A stretch of 64,000 nucleotides of DNA from Streptomyces sp. NBC_00102 (GTDB lineage Bacteria; Actinomycetota; Actinomycetes; Streptomycetales; Streptomycetaceae): contig NZ_JAPEMC010000002.1 of assembly GCF_026343115.1 (NCBI RefSeq), positions 434,001 to 498,000 on the forward strand, given 5' to 3'. This document shows positions 44,738-53,265 of the stretch, one piece after another. How positions within the stretch are numbered: position 1 is the stretch's first letter; every line of letters starts with the position of its first letter. The notes under the pieces are model-generated. The model was given only the letters and a program-made list of their open reading frames with translations. It was not told the DNA's origin and searched no databases. The position numbers and the translations under genes were made by a program.

Positions 44738-45631
44738 ATGCCCATCCCGGGTAAGCACCGTCGTAAGAAGTCCGGCCCCATCGCTCGCGGCATCCTCGCC
44801 GTCGGAGCGGGCGGCGCCGTCGTCGCCCTGCCGCTCCTCGGAGCCACGGGCGCCCACGCCGCCGACCAGTCGGCGTCCGCCGCCCAGTCCGCGCCGGCCG
44901 CCCAGCAGTCCGCCAAGACCTACAAGGTCGTCTCCGGCGACTACCTGGCGAAGATCGCCGCCCAGCACAAGATCAAGGGTGGCTGGGAGAAGCTCTACCA
45001 GGACAACCGCGAGGTCGTCGGCGGCAACCCGAGCCTGATCCTCCCGGGCATGAAGCTGACCCTCGGTGCCCAGGCGTCCGGCTCGGCCTCCACCGCGTCC
45101 TCCGCCAAGGCCGAGGCCCCGAAGACCGAGACGAAGACGGCGGCCAAGACCGAGGCGAAGGCCGCTCCGGCGACCACGACCGAGTCCGCCGCGACCACCA
45201 CCAAGGCCGCCGACAGCAACAGCACCGGCTGGACCACCCCGGTGGCCAACGCGACCGTCACCACCCAGTACCACGCCTCCGGCTCCATGTGGTCCAGCGG
45301 TTACCACACCGGCTCCGACTTCAGCGCCGCGACCGGCACCGTCGTCCGCGCCGTCGGCCCCGGCACCGTCGTCTCCGCCGGCTACGACGGCGCCTACGGC
45401 AACGAGGTCATCATCAAGCACGCCGACGGCATGTACTCCCAGTACGCGCACCAGTCGCAGCTGATGGTCTCGGTCGGCCAGACCGTCACCGGCGGCCAGC
45501 AGATCGGTCTCTCGGGTGCCACCGGCAACGTCACCGGCCCGCACCTCCACTTCGAGATCCGCACCACCCCGAGCTACGGCTCGGACGTGGACCCGATCGC
45601 CTACCTGCGTCTCCACGGCGTCTCCATCTGA
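44738..45631 (+). CDS. Secreted LysM-M23 peptidoglycan endopeptidase
   Basis: The 297-residue protein has a signal peptide (GPIARGILAVGAGGAVVALPLLGATGAHAA). A LysM domain follows (TYKVVSGDYLAKIAAQHKIKGGWEKLYQDNREVVGG, about residues 61-96), then a long Ala/Thr/Lys-rich linker, then an M23 (LytM) metallopeptidase. The peptidase has Zn ligands in HTGSDF (His/Asp) and HLHFE (His). It cleaves peptidoglycan cross-links outside the cell. The c-di-AMP riboswitch upstream links its expression to osmotic and cell-wall state. A GNRA-loop terminator follows the stop. Confidence 0.95.
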   Translation: MPIPGKHRRKKSGPIARGILAVGAGGAVVALPLLGATGAHAADQSASAAQSAPAAQQSAKTYKVVSGDYLAKIAAQHKIKGGWEKLYQDNREVVGGNPSLILPGMKLTLGAQASGSASTASSAKAEAPKTETKTAAKTEAKAAPATTTESAATTTKAADSNSTGWTTPVANATVTTQYHASGSMWSSGYHTGSDFSAATGTVVRAVGPGTVVSAGYDGAYGNEVIIKHADGMYSQYAHQSQLMVSVGQTVTGGQQIGLSGATGNVTGPHLHFEIRTTPSYGSDVDPIAYLRLHGVSI

Positions 45632-45672
45632 GACAACTCCCGTTGAGGGTCGTCACGATCCGTCAGGGCTTC

Positions 45673-45704
45673 GAGGGGCGGTACGCGCAAGCGTGCCGCC
45701 CCTC
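45673..45704 (+). terminator. GNRA-tetraloop terminator after the M23 peptidase
   Basis: The arms 45673-45686 and 45691-45704 form a 14-bp stem with one G-U pair and a GCAA tetraloop, about 40 bp after the stop. It separates the peptidase from the SGNH hydrolase gene. Confidence 0.8.
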
Positions 45705-45805
45705 TGCTTATTCCGGCTTTACCAAAACCTGACCGGGTGGTCTATCTCACCCCACGTCAACCCCTGCTTACGGTCGCGTAGGTCACATCGAAAGAGGCAA
45801 GATAT

Positions 45806-46636
45806 GTGGCCGTGGCAGACGATTCGAGAATCCAGAAGACAGACATCATCGGGTCGTACGCGGCGATCGGCGACAGTTTCACCGAAGGAGTCGGAGACCC
45901 CGGACCCGACGGGACCTATGTCGGCTGGGCGGACCGTTTCGCGGTTCTCCTGGCGGACCGGCTCCCCGTCCTCGACGAGGCGACGAGCTCCGATTCCCCG
46001 CACGGGGAATTCCGGTACGCCAATCTCGCCGTACGCGGACGACTCCTCGACCAGATCGTCGCGGAGCAGGTACCCCGCGCCAAGGAGCTCGCACCGGACC
46101 TGGTGAGCTTCTGCGCCGGAGGAAACGACATCATCCGGCCCGGCACGGACCCCGACGACCTGGCCGAGCGCTTCGAGCGCGCGGTCGCCGACCTCACCAA
46201 CGCGGTCGGCACCGTCATGGTCACCACCGGGTTCGACACCCGGGGCGTACCGGTGCTGCGCCACATGCGCGGCAAGATCGCCACCTACAACGTCCATCTG
46301 CGGGCCATCGCGGACCGCTACCACTGCCCGGTGCTGGACCTGTGGTCGCTCCGCTCGATCCAGGACCGCCGTGCCTGGGACGACGACCGGCTCCACCTGT
46401 CCTCCGGCGGCCACACCAGGGTGGCACTGCGCGCCGCGCAGGTCCTCGGCCTGGAGACCTCGGCCGACCCCGACCAGCCGTGGCCCCCTCAGGCCCAGCG
46501 GAACACCTTCGAAGTGCGCCGCGACGACATCCACTGGGCGCGCGAGTACCTCGTTCCGTGGATCGGCCGCCGGCTGCGCGGAGAGTCCTCCGGCGACGAG
46601 GTCGCCGCGAAGCGCCCGGACCTGCTGCCGCTCTGA
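45806..46636 (+). CDS. SGNH/GDSL-family hydrolase
   Basis: The 276-residue protein has the SGNH blocks: AAIGDSFTEGVGDP (catalytic Ser near residue 24), NLAVRGRLLDQI (Gly block), SFCAGGNDIIRP (Asn block) and WDDDRLHLSSGGH with catalytic Asp and His. No signal peptide is seen, so it is probably cytoplasmic; substrates are esters or acetyl groups on sugars or lipids. The GTG at 45806 has GAAAGAGG upstream. It converges on the STM4011 gene with a 16-bp gap. Confidence 0.93.
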   Translation: MAVADDSRIQKTDIIGSYAAIGDSFTEGVGDPGPDGTYVGWADRFAVLLADRLPVLDEATSSDSPHGEFRYANLAVRGRLLDQIVAEQVPRAKELAPDLVSFCAGGNDIIRPGTDPDDLAERFERAVADLTNAVGTVMVTTGFDTRGVPVLRHMRGKIATYNVHLRAIADRYHCPVLDLWSLRSIQDRRAWDDDRLHLSSGGHTRVALRAAQVLGLETSADPDQPWPPQAQRNTFEVRRDDIHWAREYLVPWIGRRLRGESSGDEVAAKRPDLLPL

Positions 46637-46652
46637 CAGGCCTGCGCTCCGA

Positions 46653-47546
46653 TCACACCAGCGGAAGCCGGAGATGTGACGGGCCCGCGTCCGCGGGCCC
46701 GTCCGGCGCCGCCGGAATCCGCTCCAGGACACCCCCGGCGAACACGTCGTACAGCGGCAGCGACTCCAGGTGGACGTACCCGATGTGGCAGTCGCAGACC
46801 GCCAGCGGGCAGGCCCTCGGGCCGAGGGCCCGGCGGTAGCTTCCGTCGTAGAGGTTGCCCAGCTCGGCCTTGACGAAGTGGCACCGGCGCACGGTGCCGT
46901 CCCCGTCCACCGAGATCACCGACTCCCCGGTCCGGCACGGCAGCCCCGCCGAGCGGTGCGGATGCCGGCTGTACGGGAAGAGCGGGTCGAGCGCGGTCCA
47001 CCGTTCCGCCTCCTCGTCCGTGTACGTACGCCCCTCGGCGGCGTTCACCCAGAGGTAGACCTGCTCCGGCAGGGCCGCGCGCAGCCTCCGCGCCTCGGGG
47101 AGATGCTCCTCGAAGCCGACGACCCCCACGCTGTACCGCACCCCCGCCGCGGTCAGCTCCCGGCACTTCCCGAGGAACCGGTCGTACGGCGTCTGGCCCG
47201 GGTGGTACGTGCACCAGAGCGCCACTCGCTCCGGGTTCGCGTCCGACAGCCACCCGGTCCTGCCGCTGAGGTTCGTCTGGATCGCGACCCGCGCCACCTG
47301 CGGCAGGTGGGACAGCTCGGCCAGCGCCCGCCGGTACCAGGACCGCACCAGCCCTTCGCCCCACGGGGTGAAGAGCACCGAGATGCGGTCCCCGGTCCGC
47401 GTGGCGACCCATGCGGTGAAGCGTTCGAGCGCCGCGCGGTCGGCCGCCAGCTGCTCGGGGCTGTCCCGCCTCTTCGCGAACGGGCAGTACGGGCAGTCGT
47501 AGTCGCAGGAGGAGAGAGGGCCCCGGTAGAGGATCGTCAGGTCCAC
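46653..47546 (-). CDS. STM4011-family radical SAM protein
   Basis: The 297-residue protein has the radical SAM motif LSSCDYDCPYCPF (Cys 14, 18, 21), VLFTPWGEGLVRSW and, near the end, RRCHFVKAELGNLYDG ... ACPLAVCDCHIGYVHL. The C-terminal Cys group may bind a second iron-sulfur cluster, as in SPASM-like enzymes. Homologues are named after Salmonella STM4011; function is unknown. It is the last gene of the operon, 7 bases after STM4012. The GTG at 47546 is set by the family N-terminus DLTILYRGPLSSC. Radical SAM enzymes often modify peptides or lipids, but no substrate gene is evident. Confidence 0.85.
   Translation of the reverse strand: MDLTILYRGPLSSCDYDCPYCPFAKRRDSPEQLAADRAALERFTAWVATRTGDRISVLFTPWGEGLVRSWYRRALAELSHLPQVARVAIQTNLSGRTGWLSDANPERVALWCTYHPGQTPYDRFLGKCRELTAAGVRYSVGVVGFEEHLPEARRLRAALPEQVYLWVNAAEGRTYTDEEAERWTALDPLFPYSRHPHRSAGLPCRTGESVISVDGDGTVRRCHFVKAELGNLYDGSYRRALGPRACPLAVCDCHIGYVHLESLPLYDVFAGGVLERIPAAPDGPADAGPSHLRLPLV
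46678..46703. terminator. Terminator-like hairpin inside the STM4011 coding end
   Basis: The arms 46678-46689 and 46692-46703 form a perfect 12-bp stem with a 2-base loop, within the last codons of the STM4011 gene. It can terminate transcripts from the convergent SGNH gene, which ends 42 bp upstream. Confidence 0.5.
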
Positions 47547-47553
47547 GAGCCGC

Positions 47554-48942
47554 TCACTTCGCCTCGTACGCGGCCATCGCGGCGCGCACGGCGGGGGAGA
47601 AGAGCGCGGGACCGAGCGCGTCGGAGTGGGCGAGACCCTCCGGGGACAGCCGCAGCGTATCGCCGTCAGCGCCTGGCCGGCTCTCCAGCCAGCCGAGCTC
47701 GGCGAAGCGGGCGAGTTCGTCCGGGAAGTCCTGGTGGGGGTCCGTGCCGAACCGCTGCCGGTACTCGGCGCCCTGCAGCCCGGCGGCCTGGAGCAGCGAC
47801 TGCAGGAGGTGACGGCGGCGGGGTTCGTCGCCGTCGATGTAACGGCCGACCTGCGCCCGGGAGAAGTCCTCGGTGGTGGTGAAGGCGTCGATGATGCCGC
47901 GGATCTCCCCCATGCCGACCGCGTAGTCGAAGGAGTAGTGCAGCGACGAGGTGTACGAACGGGCGCCGCAGCCCAGGCCGACCATGCCGTCCGTCTGGCA
48001 GGCGTAGTCGTCGGGGCCCTCCTGGGGAGCGTCTGCCCGGCGGAACATCCGCATGGAGACCTGTTCGTACCCGTGGGCCAGCAGGTGGTCCCGGCCGGTG
48101 CGGTAGAGGTGGAGCCGCTGGGCGTCCCAGGCGGCGTCCGCCGCGGCACCTGCCCCGGGGCCGCTGCCTTCAAAGAGGCGGCCGAGGCCGGTCAGCGGAC
48201 GCACGTACAGCGGGTAGAGGTACAGCTCCTCCGGGCGCCAGGCCAGGGCTGCGTCCAGCGAGGCGATCCAGGTCCGCGCGGTCTGCCCGTCGATGCCGTA
48301 GATCAGGTCGATGTTGAGGACCGGGATCCGGGTCTCGCGTATGCGGCCGAGCGCCGCCTCGACATCGGCCCGGCGCTGCGGGCGGACCGCCGCCCGGGCC
48401 TCGCCGTCCACGAAGCTCTGCACGCCGATGCTGATCCGGGTGGTGCCCCGGTCGGCGAGCACGGCGAGCCGGTCGGCGGTCGCCGTGGACGGCGAGGTCT
48501 CCACGGACAGTGGCACCGCACGCAGATCGGCGCCCATCCGCTTCTCCGCGATGTCGCAGAGCCGCTCCAGCTCGCCGGCCGTCAGGAAGGTGGGCGTGCC
48601 ACCGCCGAACGCGGCGGCGGCGAACCGCACGGGCCCGTCGTCGCCCAGGGCGTCACGTACGGCAATCGCCTGCCGGTCGAGCGCGTCGAGGTAGCGGGTG
48701 GTCAGCTCGCCGGGGGCGCCGACCCGGGTGAAGAGGTTGCAGAAACCGCAGCGGACCTCGCAGAACGGTATGTGGGCGTAGAGCTGGAGGGCGTCCTTGC
48801 GCTCCGCGGCCCACAGGTCGCGGAGCGCGGGGCGGTCGCTCAGCTCTTCGTAGGCCGTTTTGTGGGGGTAGGCGTACACGTAGCTCTGGTACGGCCTGAC
48901 GGCGGTGGCCGTCGTCGCTGTGGCGGGGGCGGTGGTGGTCAT
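47554..48942 (-). CDS. STM4012-family radical SAM protein (HemN-like)
   Basis: The 462-residue radical SAM protein resembles coproporphyrinogen dehydrogenase HemN/HemW. It has LYAHIPFCEVRCGFCNLF (Cys 61, 65, 68), FGGGTPTFL, SVETSPSTAT and ISIGVQSFVDGEARAAVRPQR. True HemN/HemW functions belong to heme synthesis or delivery, but this branch (STM4012) always sits with STM4011 and has its own C-terminal region. Together the two enzymes suggest a two-step radical modification. The start codon is 7 bases from the STM4013 stop. Confidence 0.88.
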   Translation of the reverse strand: MTTTAPATATTATAVRPYQSYVYAYPHKTAYEELSDRPALRDLWAAERKDALQLYAHIPFCEVRCGFCNLFTRVGAPGELTTRYLDALDRQAIAVRDALGDDGPVRFAAAAFGGGTPTFLTAGELERLCDIAEKRMGADLRAVPLSVETSPSTATADRLAVLADRGTTRISIGVQSFVDGEARAAVRPQRRADVEAALGRIRETRIPVLNIDLIYGIDGQTARTWIASLDAALAWRPEELYLYPLYVRPLTGLGRLFEGSGPGAGAAADAAWDAQRLHLYRTGRDHLLAHGYEQVSMRMFRRADAPQEGPDDYACQTDGMVGLGCGARSYTSSLHYSFDYAVGMGEIRGIIDAFTTTEDFSRAQVGRYIDGDEPRRRHLLQSLLQAAGLQGAEYRQRFGTDPHQDFPDELARFAELGWLESRPGADGDTLRLSPEGLAHSDALGPALFSPAVRAAMAAYEAK

Positions 48943-48949
48943 GGTCGGG

Positions 48950-49894
48950 TCAGGCCCCCGGTTCGAGGAAGAAGTGTGCGTACGGGACCGTCCAGACGGC
49001 CTCGTGGCCGAGGCGGTGTCCGGTGTATCCGTCGTCGCCGTAGGCGGTGCCGTGGTCGGAGCAGACGATGGCGAAGCAGCGGCGCCGACTGCTCGCCGCC
49101 GCGAAGAGCCTGCCGATGTGCCGGTCCACGTACTCGAGCGCCGCCGCGTGGGTCGCGCGCGAATCGCCTGCCCCGGCGGTGGCGCCGGGCTGGTGGAACC
49201 AGTTGGGCTGATGGAGCGCCGAGACGTTGACGAAGAGGAAGAGCCGCTGATCGGCGGGAAGATCCGCCACGACCTTCTCGGCCCGGGCTGTCTGGGCCTC
49301 GAAGGAGGTCGGCGAGGCGACGCCGAATTCCGGCTCCCAGTGACTCTCCGTGAAGAGGTCCGGCAGCACCGACCCCAGGGGCGGCATGCGGTTGAAGAAG
49401 CCGACGCCGCCGATGCACACGGTGCGATAGCCGACCGCCTCCAGCCCGCTCAGCAGGTCGGGGGAGTCGTACACGAAGGTCCGGCCGGCCGTGGTCTCGC
49501 TCCCCGCGAAACGCGCGGCGAAGAGACGGGGATGGGGACCGGGCGAGGCGGGGGTGGGCAGGAAGCCGGCGAAAATCGCCTGGTGGGAGGCGTAGGTGAA
49601 ACTGCCGGGCGCGTGCCGCTTCTCCCAGACCCCGCCGGGAAGATGCCGGGCCAGATTGGGCAGGCGGCCCGCCGCCGCGAGCTCGACGGCGACGTCGTGG
49701 CGCAGGGTGTCGAGCGTGACGAGCAGCAGGTCGTGACTGCCGACCACGGCGTTCATGTCGGGTTCGCCGTCGTCCGGGACCTTGCCGAGAGGGAGTGCGC
49801 CGGCGGGGACGGTACCGGCGGAGGACGGGGTGCCGGTGCGGTCGGTGGATGCCGTGGCACGGGTGGGGACGGGGTCAGGGGGCAGCGGTGGCAC
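48950..49894 (-). CDS. STM4013/SEN3800-family hydrolase (sulfatase/alkaline-phosphatase fold)
   Basis: The protein of up to 314 residues has the sulfatase/phosphopentomutase-type fold: LLLVTLDTLRHDVAV (metal-binding Asp), FTYASHQAIFAGFLPTP (Thr/Ser nucleophile region) and CSDHGTAYGDDGYTGHRLGHE (metal-binding Asp-His and His). It probably cleaves or transfers a phosphate or sulfate ester. The first 46 residues are Pro-rich and not conserved-looking. GTG at 49894 has AAGGAACGACC before it, whereas ATG 49756 lacks a site. It overlaps STM4014 by 20 bp. Confidence 0.82.
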   Translation of the reverse strand: MPPLPPDPVPTRATASTDRTGTPSSAGTVPAGALPLGKVPDDGEPDMNAVVGSHDLLLVTLDTLRHDVAVELAAAGRLPNLARHLPGGVWEKRHAPGSFTYASHQAIFAGFLPTPASPGPHPRLFAARFAGSETTAGRTFVYDSPDLLSGLEAVGYRTVCIGGVGFFNRMPPLGSVLPDLFTESHWEPEFGVASPTSFEAQTARAEKVVADLPADQRLFLFVNVSALHQPNWFHQPGATAGAGDSRATHAAALEYVDRHIGRLFAAASSRRRCFAIVCSDHGTAYGDDGYTGHRLGHEAVWTVPYAHFFLEPGA

Positions 49895-51059
49895 GGTCGT
49901 TCCTTGCTCGTTCGTCGGATGCGTCGTCGTACTCGGGGGTGTGCGCGCGGGGGCGCACCGCGGCGACCTGCGCGGCGTAGGTGTCCAGGCCCTCGGCGCC
50001 GCTGCCGGGGAGGCCGGTCAGACCGGGCAGCAGATCACCGAAGGCGTTGACCTCGCCCACGGCGAACCGCCGCCAACCCGTCGAGGGCAGCAGGTCGACC
50101 CCGACGCACAGGGTGCGAGGGAAACAGGCGGCCGCGCGCTCGCAGAGTTCCAGAGCCCCGGACCAGCTTGCGCCGGCCGAGGAAACGGCCTCACGGACCC
50201 GGTCCAGATCGCCACGGGCCCCGCCGAGATGCAGATTGGTCATGGGGGAGCGGCTGGTCCGTACGACGGCGTGCGTCGCACGGCCCGCGACCACCACGAC
50301 CCGCAGATCGGCGGACCTGCCCCGCTGCGAGGCCTTGGGCAGCCAGCGTTCGACGTGCAGCCCGTCCGGCGCGAGCGTGTCAACGAGCGCCGCGACCTCC
50401 CGCTCGGTGGTGTACCTGCGCACCCGCAGGGAGTTGAACAGCCGTCCCCGCTCGTCCCGTTCCACCGAGGTGGTCGCCTGGACCCGGCCCGGTCCGGCCG
50501 TCTCCACGGCCAGTACCCCGGAGGCCGAGGAGCCGTGCGCCAACTTCACGAACACCCGGGGCATCCGGTGGTCCCGCATGAGCTCGCGTACGTGCTCCCA
50601 GCCCCGGACCGGGGCCGCCGAGACGCCCGAAGTGGGCGAGGCGGGAACCGGCACACCCGCCTCGTCGAGTGCGGCGTGGCACAGCCGCTTGTCGAAGATC
50701 CGGGCCAACTCGTCCGGGTCGGCCAGCAGTTCACCACCGGTGGCCGCCACGTCCGCGGCCACGGCGCGGACGGCCGCGAGGAAGTTCGCGTACCAGAGGG
50801 CCGAACCCTCCACACGGGTCGGATCACCGACCCCGCGCAGCAGGCGCTCGACCTCGGGCTCCTCGCCCGGCGAGTCCAGACGCACCGATTCGCCGGGCAG
50901 GAAGCGCGCCCGGCCACGCAGGACGTCCAGCCACGGCACGACCCGCGCCTCCGGCAGACCGGCGGCGCGCACCGCGTCCCGGAAGAAGACGACCCGGCGG
51001 TTGAGCGGGTTGCCGACGACGGCGAGGCGCGGTCCCGGACTACTCGCTGACAGCGACAT
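49875..51059 (-). CDS. STM4014-family ATP-grasp-like protein
   Basis: The 394-residue protein has an N-terminal strand GPRLAVVGNPLNRRVVFFRDA and ATP-grasp features, including RVFVKLAHGSSASGV (nucleotide-binding Lys) and a C-terminal metal-binding FAVGEVNAFGDLLPGL (Glu and Asn). ATP-grasp enzymes ligate an acid to an amine or thiol through an acyl phosphate, often in peptide or RiPP pathways. Substrate unknown. The start at 51059 (MSLSASSPG) overlaps the preceding STM4015 gene. It is the core enzyme candidate of the operon. Confidence 0.82.
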   Translation of the reverse strand: MSLSASSPGPRLAVVGNPLNRRVVFFRDAVRAAGLPEARVVPWLDVLRGRARFLPGESVRLDSPGEEPEVERLLRGVGDPTRVEGSALWYANFLAAVRAVAADVAATGGELLADPDELARIFDKRLCHAALDEAGVPVPASPTSGVSAAPVRGWEHVRELMRDHRMPRVFVKLAHGSSASGVLAVETAGPGRVQATTSVERDERGRLFNSLRVRRYTTEREVAALVDTLAPDGLHVERWLPKASQRGRSADLRVVVVAGRATHAVVRTSRSPMTNLHLGGARGDLDRVREAVSSAGASWSGALELCERAAACFPRTLCVGVDLLPSTGWRRFAVGEVNAFGDLLPGLTGLPGSGAEGLDTYAAQVAAVRPRAHTPEYDDASDERARNDRATAAP

Positions 51060-52053
51060 ACCGCTCGCCGTCCTCGTCCGGATCGAAGTCGGACGCGTCA
51101 CCGGGCTCGGCGTCCACCAGGGCGGGTGCGCAGGCCGACGTGACGCGCAGGATCATCTCCTCGCCCAGATAGTGATGGCGCAGATCGAGTCGCGACAGAT
51201 GCGACAGCGGCTGACCGGCCAGCAGGGCCTCGGCGCCCGCGTCGCTCAGCGTGCCCATGGCCAGAGAGAGCGAATCCAGCTGGGCGACGACGGGTGCCGA
51301 GGCCACGGCGACGGCGATCTCGTCCTGGATCACGCTGTTCTGCAGCCCCAGATGGCGCAGCGCCGGAAGCCCGCCTCCGGAGAGCAGCGGAGCCAGGTCC
51401 TCGACCGTGGCGTCCCCGCCGTACCAGTGGGAGCCGAGCCACAGCTCCAGGCTCCGCAGCGCGGGCAGTTCGCAGGCGCCGACCGCCCGCACGACATGCC
51501 CGGGCAGTCCGCCCGACTCGAACCGGAGCGACTTCAGGGAGGTGTGCCGCACAGGCCGCAGCCGGAGGGACTCCGCGTCCTCGGCGCCTCCCGTGTCGCC
51601 GCCGCCCCGGACCACGAACTCCTCCAGGAGCGGATAGGCCTCCAGCACCGGAGTGACGTCGCACAGCTGGAGCCACGAGACCTCGCACTCCTCGCTCTCC
51701 ACGTCGGCGAGGAACACCGCGCGCAGAGAAGGGAAACGGGCGGCGTCGGCCGTCAGGAGCTGGACCACTTCGGTGAGAGGGGTGTACTCGTCCTCCCACC
51801 AGGGGCCGATCAGCAGCGCCCGGACCCGCGAGGTGTCCACGGTGCCCAGGAAGTGACGCCACAGAGCCGGAAAGTCGAGGTCGTCACGCCAGGCGCTTTC
51901 GAGCCGCCAGGCGACCGCGTCCGCCGCAGGGAGGCTCCCGGGCGCCGCGGTCCCGTCGGCGCCTTCGGCCGTCGTCTCGCCGGGAGTCGGCAGGACGTGC
52001 ACGGGCAGCCCGTGGAACGTCTCCGGATGCTCGATGTCCGTCACGAAGTTCAT
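51040..52053 (-). CDS. STM4015-family leucine-rich-repeat-like protein (copy 2)
   Basis: The 337-residue protein has leucine-rich repeats in its second half, such as LPALRSLELWLGSHWYGG, LPALRHLGLQNSVIQDEIAVAVAS, VVAQLDSLSLAMGTLSDAGAEALL and LSHLSRLDLRHHYLGEEMI. The N-terminal half is a separate region with WRLESAWRDDLDFPALWRHFL. This is the STM4015 family. LRR proteins bind partners or substrates, so it may present the substrate to the modifying enzymes. It overlaps STM4014 by 20 bp and the upstream paralogue by 4 bp (ATGA). Confidence 0.85.
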   Translation of the reverse strand: MNFVTDIEHPETFHGLPVHVLPTPGETTAEGADGTAAPGSLPAADAVAWRLESAWRDDLDFPALWRHFLGTVDTSRVRALLIGPWWEDEYTPLTEVVQLLTADAARFPSLRAVFLADVESEECEVSWLQLCDVTPVLEAYPLLEEFVVRGGGDTGGAEDAESLRLRPVRHTSLKSLRFESGGLPGHVVRAVGACELPALRSLELWLGSHWYGGDATVEDLAPLLSGGGLPALRHLGLQNSVIQDEIAVAVASAPVVAQLDSLSLAMGTLSDAGAEALLAGQPLSHLSRLDLRHHYLGEEMILRVTSACAPALVDAEPGDASDFDPDEDGERYVAVSE

Positions 52054-53006
52054 TCCGCCACCGCCGTGTACCGGTTCTCGCGGCCGCCGTCGTTCCAGGG
52101 CTTGTTGCGGTCCGACAGATCGAGCCGGACGCCGTGCGGTACCAGCGCCTCGGTGAGCCGCTGCTCCATCTCCTCGCTCAGGAAGTGGTGGTGGAGGTCG
52201 AGGAGGCCGAGATGGGTGAGCGGCTGGCCTTCGAGCAGCGCCGCGGCCCCGTCGTCGCCCAGGACTCCGTTCGACAGGTCCAGGGTGCGCAGTCGCGCGA
52301 CCAGCGGCGCAGAGGCGACGGCCGCGGCGATCTCCTCCTGGATCTCGCTGTTGCGCAGGCCGAGGTGGTGCAGGGCCAGGAAGCGCGTACCGGACAGGAG
52401 TGGAGCCAGGTCCGCGAGCTCGGCGTCGCCGCCGTACGCCGACACGCCGAGCCACAGGTCGAGCTTCTCCAGCGCGGGGAGTTCACTGTCCAGCACGCCG
52501 CGCACCGCCTGGACCGGCAGGCCGCCGGACTCGATCGTGAGCGAACGCAGCGTGTCGTGCCGCACCGGCGGGAAGACCAGACCGGTGCCGCCCCGCACAC
52601 CCAGCTCCACCAGCCCGGGGAAGGCGTTGAGCAGGGCCGTCACGTCCGACTGCTCGATCCAGGAGATCTCCGCCTCTTCCAGGACCAGGTCTCCGACGAA
52701 AACGGCTTCGAGGGAGGGCAGCCGGCTCGCCGCGGCGGTCACCAGGCCTATCGGGTACGAGGAGTCGCAGTCGTACACCTCGCCCCACTGACCGATGATC
52801 AACGCACGGACACTCAGCGGATCGACCGTCTTCAGGAACAGCTCGAAGAGCTCCTCCCACGAAGTGTCCGGCCCGTCTTCGTACGGGTCGACGCGCAGTC
52901 GCCACGCCGCGGCGCCCGCTTCGGGGAGCGGGGGACCGTCGGTCCGCGATGCGAAGTCGACGGCGGGAAGGCCGTGCAGCTCGCTCAGGTGGTGCGTGAT
53001 GGTCAT
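52050..53006 (-). CDS. STM4015-family leucine-rich-repeat-like protein (copy 1)
   Basis: The 318-residue paralogue of the following gene is the first gene of the operon. It shares the N-terminal WRLRVDPYEDGPDTSWEELFELFL, the SLRALIIGQWGE-like middle (VRALIIGQWGEVYD) and C-terminal repeats LPALEKLDLWLGVSAYGG, ALHHLGLRNSEIQEEIAAAVAS and LRTLDLSNGVLGDDGAAALL. The same repeat positions carry different side chains, suggesting the two copies bind different partners. A RecA-NDp-like promoter lies 45 bp upstream. Its end overlaps copy 2 in ATGA. Confidence 0.85.
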   Translation of the reverse strand: MTITHHLSELHGLPAVDFASRTDGPPLPEAGAAAWRLRVDPYEDGPDTSWEELFELFLKTVDPLSVRALIIGQWGEVYDCDSSYPIGLVTAAASRLPSLEAVFVGDLVLEEAEISWIEQSDVTALLNAFPGLVELGVRGGTGLVFPPVRHDTLRSLTIESGGLPVQAVRGVLDSELPALEKLDLWLGVSAYGGDAELADLAPLLSGTRFLALHHLGLRNSEIQEEIAAAVASAPLVARLRTLDLSNGVLGDDGAAALLEGQPLTHLGLLDLHHHFLSEEMEQRLTEALVPHGVRLDLSDRNKPWNDGGRENRYTAVAE

Positions 53007-53050
53007 GACCCGAAGCTCCGGTGTGTGCTGGGGACGTCTGTCTGCCGCAA

Positions 53051-53073
53051 GATCTATCAAGTGCCACTGACAG
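53051..53073 (-). promoter_or_regulatory. RecA-NDp / PafBC-type DNA-damage promoter of the STM4015-4011 operon
   Basis: On the minus strand, CTGTCAGTGGC (53073-53063), exactly six bases, then TAGATC (53056-53051). The published LexA-independent recA promoter of Streptomyces and mycobacteria is TTGTCAGTGGC-N6-TAGggT. This site matches 10 of 11 upstream positions, the spacing and TAG. The start codon is 45 bp downstream, giving a short leader. The motif is bound by PafBC in mycobacteria. The sequence match is direct; induction by damage is inferred. Confidence 0.75.
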
Positions 53074-53265
53074 TGCGGTACCCGGGACGGGAATCGCCGT
53101 GGTCCGGCAGGTGCGCCGTGGTTGCCGGTGCCATGGCTCACCTTTGAGCCAGGACCGCGACGTGGGCCGCGGGGCGGCCTTCGCGGCATGCCGTTGTCAG
53201 ACCCACCTCCTAGCGTTCTCAGCAGGGTTCGGCGCACGGGGCGCCGCACCGGAGGGGAGACGTCC

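Noticed and set aside
46653..53265. A RiPP precursor peptide for the STM4011-4015 operon
   Set aside because: The genes overlap or nearly touch, and I found no small frame with a ribosome site in the operon or in the divergent 53007-53265 region.
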